Shown here: in pieces, positions 62,537 to 64,000 of the stretch
Numbering within the stretch: the first letter of the stretch is position 1
Layout of the letters: the number at the start of each line of letters is the position of its first letter
Assembly (NCBI GenBank): GCA_016743945.1
Contig: JADGFI010000023.1
Coordinates: 24,090-88,089 of the forward strand
Reading direction: 5' to 3'
DNA length: 64,000 nucleotides
Source of the DNA: Desulfobacteraceae bacterium
Lineage (GTDB): Bacteria; Desulfobacterota; Desulfobacteria; Desulfobacterales; Desulfobacteraceae
Made by a program: the position numbers and the translations under genes
Notes under the pieces: generated by a model
The model's input: the letters and a program-made list of their open reading frames with translations, nothing else
Database searches by the model: none
Told to the model about the DNA's origin: nothing

Positions 62537-63786
62537 TCTTTTTTATTTAAAAAAGACTGAATCAGGTGAGCCGCTGTATCCGCACCCGAGTATTGGTTAA
62601 TACTGTTTTGTAATGCAGCTATATTATTTTTAAATAGGTCCATGTTTTCAAGGATAAATTTTGTCTTCTGAATGATGATATCCGGTTTCTTCAGGGCATC
62701 CTCCAATGATATTCTGATCCCTAGGCCAAGGGCCTCAACCCTTCTCATGTTAAAATCTTGGTCAGGTAGAGTCGGTATGCCTATTATAGGTTTTCCGACC
62801 GATAATGCCTGGTAAATTGTGCCGTTTCCTCCGTGGCAGACAACAAGATCTGAATTATTAAGAACCATTGTGCCATCCATATAGTTTTCTATATAGATGG
62901 TGCCGGGAACAGTTTTAAAATGGTCGGCCTGACTTCCTGTGGTGATAATTGACAAGAAATCGGAATTTTTGAACTGCTCATATACCTTAGAAAAAAGATT
63001 ACCCTCTCCTGTTGTTCCCATGGTGATATATATTTTATATTTATTTTTATCGGTTAAAGGCCACCATTTCGGTGTCGGCATGAAACCGGAAGGTTTCCAT
63101 GTAATGGGGCCGATATAGTGGTAGGAAGCCGGTTGATTTTCAACAGGGAAATATTCAGGGATATCGGCGATCAGAGTCAGGTCTGCACCTGTCAAGCAAT
63201 TGGTGGCAGTGACGTTTCTATTTAGATTATATCTTTTTGACAGCTTGCTAAATGTATTCATGCCGGAATTAAAAATTTCCATTTCTATTTTTAAATTCAG
63301 CCGGTCACATAAATCAAGAAATCGGTTATTGGACATCATCTTGTTTAGGATGTTCTGAAAAAATATCTGAACATACGGAATACTGCGGTATTGAGTCGAT
63401 GATCCATTGACAATAGCAACATGGGGGATATTGGATATTTGACTGGAAATCATCGCAGAAAGTCTGCCGTCAGTTAAAATCAGATCGGGTTGCACCCTTT
63501 TAAATAGACCAAGGTCGTCTTTAATCATCTCCATCAAAACCGATTCTGCCAAAAAATTCAGTTTACCATTTCTCATATTGCTGAAAAGGGTGTCTGGATC
63601 TGGTTCATATAATGACAACCACCGGAATCCCTCATTTTCAATAAAAGAAAGTTTAGATTTTTTTGTTTTAAATCCGCCAAAGATGATGTTGAAACCAAGG
63701 TTTTTTAATTTTTTTGCGACTTCAAGAGGCCTTGAAATATGGGACAGGGTCGGAGTATAAGCTAAAATCAATATGGTTTTTTTCAT
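62533..63786 (-). CDS. UGT/MGT-type glycosyltransferase (GT1)
   Basis: 417 residues. N-terminal LILAYTPTLSHISRPLEVAKKL, central ITMGTTGEGN, and the donor-sugar motif region CHGGNGTIYQALSVGKPIIG with LPDQDFNMRRVEALGLG. These are the features of macrolide/sterol-type glycosyltransferases that move a sugar from a nucleotide sugar to a small lipophilic acceptor. Clearly AT-rich. It converges on the acyltransferase gene. Confidence 0.88.
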   Translation of the reverse strand: MKKTILILAYTPTLSHISRPLEVAKKLKNLGFNIIFGGFKTKKSKLSFIENEGFRWLSLYEPDPDTLFSNMRNGKLNFLAESVLMEMIKDDLGLFKRVQPDLILTDGRLSAMISSQISNIPHVAIVNGSSTQYRSIPYVQIFFQNILNKMMSNNRFLDLCDRLNLKIEMEIFNSGMNTFSKLSKRYNLNRNVTATNCLTGADLTLIADIPEYFPVENQPASYHYIGPITWKPSGFMPTPKWWPLTDKNKYKIYITMGTTGEGNLFSKVYEQFKNSDFLSIITTGSQADHFKTVPGTIYIENYMDGTMVLNNSDLVVCHGGNGTIYQALSVGKPIIGIPTLPDQDFNMRRVEALGLGIRISLEDALKKPDIIIQKTKFILENMDLFKNNIAALQNSINQYSGADTAAHLIQSFLNKKD

Positions 63787-63868
63787 AAAAGAGAACCTCT
63801 AATAATAAAAAAAGGACGTACCCATGAGCACGCCATGTTTATAAATTAGATCAGAATATAATTCAATA

Positions 63869-64000
63869 TTAATTTATAATTTTCTCCCACCCAGGAAAAC
63901 TTTTTTCAATTGTTTTGTGATGATGTATAGTATGTCCAAAATACAAATCAAAAATATCTCTTGATTTTTTCCTGGTACTCTTTCTGAGAAGTAAATCCAT
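63869..64000 (-). CDS. C-terminal end of an unidentified protein, continues past window
   Basis: A frame is open on the minus strand from the window edge to a TAA at 63869-63871. It gives 43 residues: KKSRDIFDLYFGHTIHHHKT followed by IEKSFPGWEKIIN. The ATG at the very edge is probably not the start. No family recognised. It ends 82 bases before the glycosyltransferase gene and runs in the same direction. Confidence 0.5.
   Translation of the reverse strand: MDLLLRKSTRKKSRDIFDLYFGHTIHHHKTIEKSFPGWEKIIN

Noticed and set aside
1..64000. tRNA, rRNA or CRISPR
   Set aside because: I looked for T-loop-like sequences and for regularly spaced repeats in the gaps and found none I could fold or align.

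Overview
The window looks like chromosome from a marine sulfate-reducing deltaproteobacterium of the Desulfobacterales type. This is an inference from gene content; no rRNA or other taxonomic marker is present. Supporting content is a complex I operon without its NADH module (no nuoE, nuoF or nuoG), an HdrA-MvhD fusion with an HdrD-like partner, a TRAP transporter, a ZraS/ZraR/ZraP-type envelope stress system, and three cobalamin-type radical SAM proteins. No tRNA, rRNA, CRISPR array or intact insertion sequence was recognised.

Layout. (1) 1-8.2 kb, plus strand: a tightly coupled fatty-acid/polyketide-like operon (partial KAS I, PlsC acyltransferase, hot-dog thioesterase, KAS II, a cysteine-less ketosynthase partner, three B12-binding radical SAM proteins). 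(2) 8.3-14.6 kb: EamA exporter, bifunctional TyrA, ZraSR-like two-component system, YkgJ-type cysteine-cluster protein. (3) 14.8-22.9 kb: minus-strand operon of an XRE-cupin regulator, TRAP transporter, panE and panB, divergent from a LarA-family racemase and a gamma-carbonic-anhydrase-like protein, then a ZraP-like gene. (4) 23.6-35.2 kb: nuoABCDHIJK, then four antiporter-like subunits with a small membrane protein between two of them. (5) 35.6-49.6 kb: housekeeping and redox genes (Nudix, FAH, rhomboid, HdrA-MvhD/HdrD, dapF, rnd, thrS, VanZ-like, methyltransferase, broken metallo-beta-lactamase gene, nadA). (6) 50-64 kb: visibly more AT-rich accessory DNA with gene remnants, three methyltransferases, a GMC oxidoreductase, an E1-like/nitroreductase fusion, an ABC transporter with a LolA-like carrier and an AMIN/beta-barrel protein, a membrane acyltransferase and a glycosyltransferase.

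How genes may work together. The 5' operon has the parts to build and process an unusual acyl chain, with radical SAM enzymes acting on carbon skeletons. The zraSR and zraP-like genes lie 9 kb apart but share a TACCC-N5/6-GGGTA inverted repeat placed upstream of sigma-54-type promoters, so they probably form one regulon. The larA and xre-TRAP transcripts share a TTGCATA-type operator over both -10 regions. The 52-64 kb genes look like a make-and-export cluster for a modified, probably glycosylated, lipid or small molecule.

Intergenic stretches hold several decayed genes: folE2, rfbB, an IS-type transposase, a FAH-family gene, a methyltransferase tail, a possible chemotaxis-receptor tail and an internally deleted metallo-beta-lactamase gene. 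The region has evidently been through repeated insertion and deletion.
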